Source: Pseudomonadota bacterium (GTDB taxonomy: Bacteria; Pseudomonadota; Alphaproteobacteria; Rhizobiales; Kaistiaceae). Taken from it: a stretch of 25,251 bases of DNA. Position numbers and translations under genes: made by a program. Below are positions 23,189-25,251 of this stretch, piece after piece (within the stretch, counting starts at the first letter, position 1; each line of letters begins with the position of its first letter). The DNA lies in the NCBI GenBank assembly GCA_023433185.1, contig JAEZEN010000527.1, forward strand, positions 1 to 25,251, in the 5' to 3' direction. The notes beneath the pieces are model-generated. The model worked only from the letters and a program-made list of their open reading frames with translations. It had not been told where the DNA came from and did no database searches.

Positions 23189-23911
23189 CTATCTGGCTTC
23201 CTGAAACTTCCGAAACTCCCGCCACAGTTTTTGCGCCCGCCCCCGTAGGGTCGATTCCGCCGCGTCGAGATTCCTGGCCGCAAGCCAGTCCGCCATCGCG
23301 CGTTCAATGTCGGCCTGCGTGTCCGGCTCAAGGTCGCCGCTGTAGAGCGCGACGGCCATCGCCGCCCACATGTCGTCCCAATGCGCCGCGAGCGGCTTCC
23401 CGCCCTTCGCCTTGGGCGCTTCGGGAACGGCTGCCGCAGCATCGGCGACGACTTCATGCGGCGGGGGCCGGTAGGGAACGGTGAACGTGAAGCGGTGAAG
23501 CTCCAACTGACGACGCAGCCGCCCCCGGGCCTCGTTGAACAGCCCGAGCGCCGCCTTGCGTTGACCCATCTCGCCGAAGACCGAGCCGGGGGCGCCGAAA
23601 GTCCTGTCGATCAGATCCGTCACCTGTCGGGACATGGCGTTCAGCGAAACGTCTACGTTCTCCGCGAGCATCGCAAACGCCTCCATGTCCTTCGCAACGG
23701 CCGAGACCCTGTCCACGGCGTCGGAAATGTACTGGCTGGCGCACTCTTCGATGATCGCGACGGATGCAACCACGGTATTGCCGGACTGGAGCATCCCGCG
23801 GGCGGCATGGGTCCGGCGCAAAGTCTCGATCTTACCGGAAACGGAACCGTTCAGGCGATCGCTGGCGTCCTCAAGGATCAGGCGAATCTGTTGGCGCGCG
23901 GGCTGGTCCAC
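23189..23911 (-). CDS. Hypothetical protein in the integrase element
   Basis: I do not recognise this protein. The frame is open upstream into the integrase gene; the first usable start after the integrase stop is GTG 23911, giving 240 residues. No good ribosome site is seen. The sequence is alpha-helical and charged in the first 150 residues (for example VDRVSAVAKDMEAFAMLAENVDVSLNAMSRQVTDLIDR), which would suit a coiled-coil or helical bundle. A proline/alanine linker follows (about 155-175), then a C-terminal WDDMWAAMA...RAMADWLAARNLDAAESTLRGRAQKLW segment. It has no signal peptide or membrane segment. It lies between the integrase and the truncated restriction gene. Confidence 0.55.
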   Translation of the reverse strand: MDQPARQQIRLILEDASDRLNGSVSGKIETLRRTHAARGMLQSGNTVVASVAIIEECASQYISDAVDRVSAVAKDMEAFAMLAENVDVSLNAMSRQVTDLIDRTFGAPGSVFGEMGQRKAALGLFNEARGRLRRQLELHRFTFTVPYRPPPHEVVADAAAAVPEAPKAKGGKPLAAHWDDMWAAMAVALYSGDLEPDTQADIERAMADWLAARNLDAAESTLRGRAQKLWREFRKFQEAR

Positions 23912-23943
23912 ACGCCGAAGTTTGCCAGCGCCGCGCGATAAGT

Positions 23944-25209
23944 CTAGACCCGACCGGATCGAGGCAGCGGGATGACCATCGCCCCGGCCCGCAGGGTGTC
24001 CAGGTGGTCGCTCCACCACTGCGCCATGGCGACGCGCTCGTTCCAGTGCGCGCCGCGATGGTAGGCGGCGCGGACATTGTCGCCGTCCTTGTGGGCCAGT
24101 GCCCGTTCGATCGCGTCGGGCGACCACTTGCCGGACTCGTTCAGTAGTGTGCTCGCCATCGCTCGGAAGCCGTGCGCCGTCATCTCGTCGGCCGCGAAGC
24201 CCATCCGCCGCAGGGCCTGCGTGATGGTATTTTCCGAAAGCGGGCGTTCGCCGTTGCCGATCGCCGGGAAGATGAAGCGCCCGTCACCGGAGAGCGCCCG
24301 CGCGCGCTCCAGGATCGCGAGCGACTGACGGGAGAGCGGCACGACGTGCTCGCGCCGCTTCTTCATCCGCGAGGCCGGCACGCGCCAGACAGCCGCGTCG
24401 AAATCCACCTCGCCCCATTCAGCCTGCCGCAACTCGCCCGGCCGGACGAATACATGCGGCAACAGCTCCATGGCGAGCTTGGTGGCCGGCTGGCCCTCGT
24501 AGCCGTCAATGGCGCGCAAGAGGTCGCCCGCGCGCTTCGCGTCGATGATCGCGGCGAGGTGCTTCGCCTTGGGGGCTGCGACCGCGCCGAGCAGCAGCGA
24601 TGCCGGGTCGGACTTGGCGCGGGCCGTCGCCACCGCGTAGCGGAAAACGCGGCTGGCAAAGGCCCGGGTCCGCTTGGCGGTTTCGAGGTTGCCGGCCGCT
24701 TCCTGCCGCTTGAGCACCGCAAGCACTTCGTGCGGCTCGATCTGGTCGACCGGGCGCGAGCCGATCGCCGGCAACAGCCACTCCCGCGACCAGCGCAGCT
24801 TGGCCACGGTGGCGGGCGACTTGCCCTCGCGCTCGCACTTCTCGACGTATTCAAGCGCCACGTCGCCGAACGTCGTCCCGACCGCGATCTTCGCCACGAT
24901 GCGCTGCCGGCGCTTCGCGGCTGCAGGATCGTCGCCACCGGCGACGGCTTCGCGGGCATTGTCGCGCAGCTTGCGGGCCGCGCTCAGCGTCAGGTCGGGA
25001 TAGCGGCCGAGGGAGAGCTTCTTTTCGAGGCCGTGGACGCGGTACTTGAGCCGCCACAGCCTGCCACCGGACGGTGTGACCAGAAGGTAAAGGCCCCCGC
25101 TATCGGCCAGCTTGTAATCCCGGTCGCGGGGCGTTGCGTTGCGGACTGGGATATCGGTGAGCGCCCTCTGTTCCTGCCGATCTGAAAAGGCCCCCAAAAA
25201 GGCCCCCAC
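23944..25209 (-). CDS. P4-type tyrosine recombinase (integrase)
   Basis: The protein has 421 residues if it starts at GTG 25209. It has the DUF4102-type N-terminal arm-binding domain (DIPVRNATPRDRDYKLADSGGLYLLV, LGRYPDLTL.AAR), a SAM-like core-binding domain and a full catalytic domain: Arg256 (VRPGELR), His346-x-x-Arg349 (HGFR), His373 (AHK) and Tyr383 (AAYHRG). It should integrate and excise the element. The start is uncertain: GTG 25209, TTG 25197 and TTG 25233 are all possible. Relatives usually begin just before the ALTD-like segment, where no start codon exists here. The GTG and the next 7 codons (GAFLGAF) are encoded by the right 22-bp repeat. Confidence 0.88.
   Translation of the reverse strand: MGAFLGAFSDRQEQRALTDIPVRNATPRDRDYKLADSGGLYLLVTPSGGRLWRLKYRVHGLEKKLSLGRYPDLTLSAARKLRDNAREAVAGGDDPAAAKRRQRIVAKIAVGTTFGDVALEYVEKCEREGKSPATVAKLRWSREWLLPAIGSRPVDQIEPHEVLAVLKRQEAAGNLETAKRTRAFASRVFRYAVATARAKSDPASLLLGAVAAPKAKHLAAIIDAKRAGDLLRAIDGYEGQPATKLAMELLPHVFVRPGELRQAEWGEVDFDAAVWRVPASRMKKRREHVVPLSRQSLAILERARALSGDGRFIFPAIGNGERPLSENTITQALRRMGFAADEMTAHGFRAMASTLLNESGKWSPDAIERALAHKDGDNVRAAYHRGAHWNERVAMAQWWSDHLDTLRAGAMVIPLPRSGRV
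25187..25208. repeat. 22-bp direct repeat, right copy
   Basis: It is identical to 20953-20974. It covers the first codons of the integrase, which translate as GAFLGAF. The remaining 25209-25251 shows no gene or RNA end that I can identify. Confidence 0.7.
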
Positions 25210-25251
25210 ATTGCACCGGCTGTTGGCGAACAAATGCGAACGACGCCGGGC

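Larger units (their letters stand above)
20953..25208. mobile_element. Small integrase-bearing element bounded by 22-bp direct repeats
   Basis: A 22-bp exact repeat at 20953-20974 and 25187-25208 encloses a tyrosine recombinase gene, an unknown gene and a 5'-truncated type III restriction gene, all on the minus strand. The recombinase is at the right boundary, as is usual for P4-type islands. If the repeats are the ends, the whole element is about 4.26 kb. No tRNA gene is visible at either edge within the window, so the target site is not known. The repeats could instead be recombinase arm sites. Confidence 0.6.

Noticed and set aside
20953..25208. CRISPR array or other repeat-spacer structure
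   Set aside because: Only two copies of the 22-bp repeat exist, 4.2 kb apart, with genes between them.

Overview
The window is GC-rich DNA (about two thirds G+C by eye, with strong G/C preference at third codon positions). Its gene content and gene families point to an alphaproteobacterium, most likely Hyphomicrobiales; the genus cannot be read from the sequence. Most of it is a catabolic gene neighbourhood. The last 4.3 kb is a small integrase-bearing element.

Layout. 1-2465: the start of a PHB-depolymerase-type esterase running off the left edge (minus), then a divergent 8-oxoguanine-deaminase-type amidohydrolase (plus). 2513-6791 (minus): a tight five-gene operon, pxpC-pxpA-pxpB-biotin carboxylase-biotin carrier, which looks like a split urea-carboxylase-like machine joined to a YcsF/PxpA hydrolase. 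7033-11120 (plus): a divergent operon with an aldehyde dehydrogenase, a class III omega-type aminotransferase and a tartrate-dehydratase-like enolase-superfamily enzyme. 11117-11284: two related long-stem palindromic repeats between convergent genes. 11281-12531: a cupin gene and a divergent TetR regulator with interlocking promoters. 12647-13396: a GntR/FCD regulator. 13403-14161 (minus): an EthD-like gene broken by one in-frame TAG. 14408-19029: a sugar-type ABC importer (binding protein broken by one in-frame TAG, double ATPase, two permeases). 19063-20828: an SDR oxidoreductase and a MetX-like alpha/beta hydrolase. 20953-25208: an element bounded by a 22-bp exact direct repeat, carrying a P4-type tyrosine recombinase, an unknown gene and a type III restriction subunit that lacks its N-terminal ATPase motifs.

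How it may work together (inference): the biotin-linked PxpABC system would open a lactam or cyclic amide with ATP and bicarbonate. The resulting omega-amino acid would be deaminated by the aminotransferase and oxidised to a dicarboxylate by the aldehyde dehydrogenase. Four promoters (pxpC, aldehyde dehydrogenase, EthD gene, ABC importer) each have a perfect TTGACA -35 box and an A/T-rich dyad just after the -10, with shared 10-mers. The FCD regulator encoded between them is the natural candidate to control all four. The two amber codons in adjacent genes suggest recent decay, base errors or readthrough.
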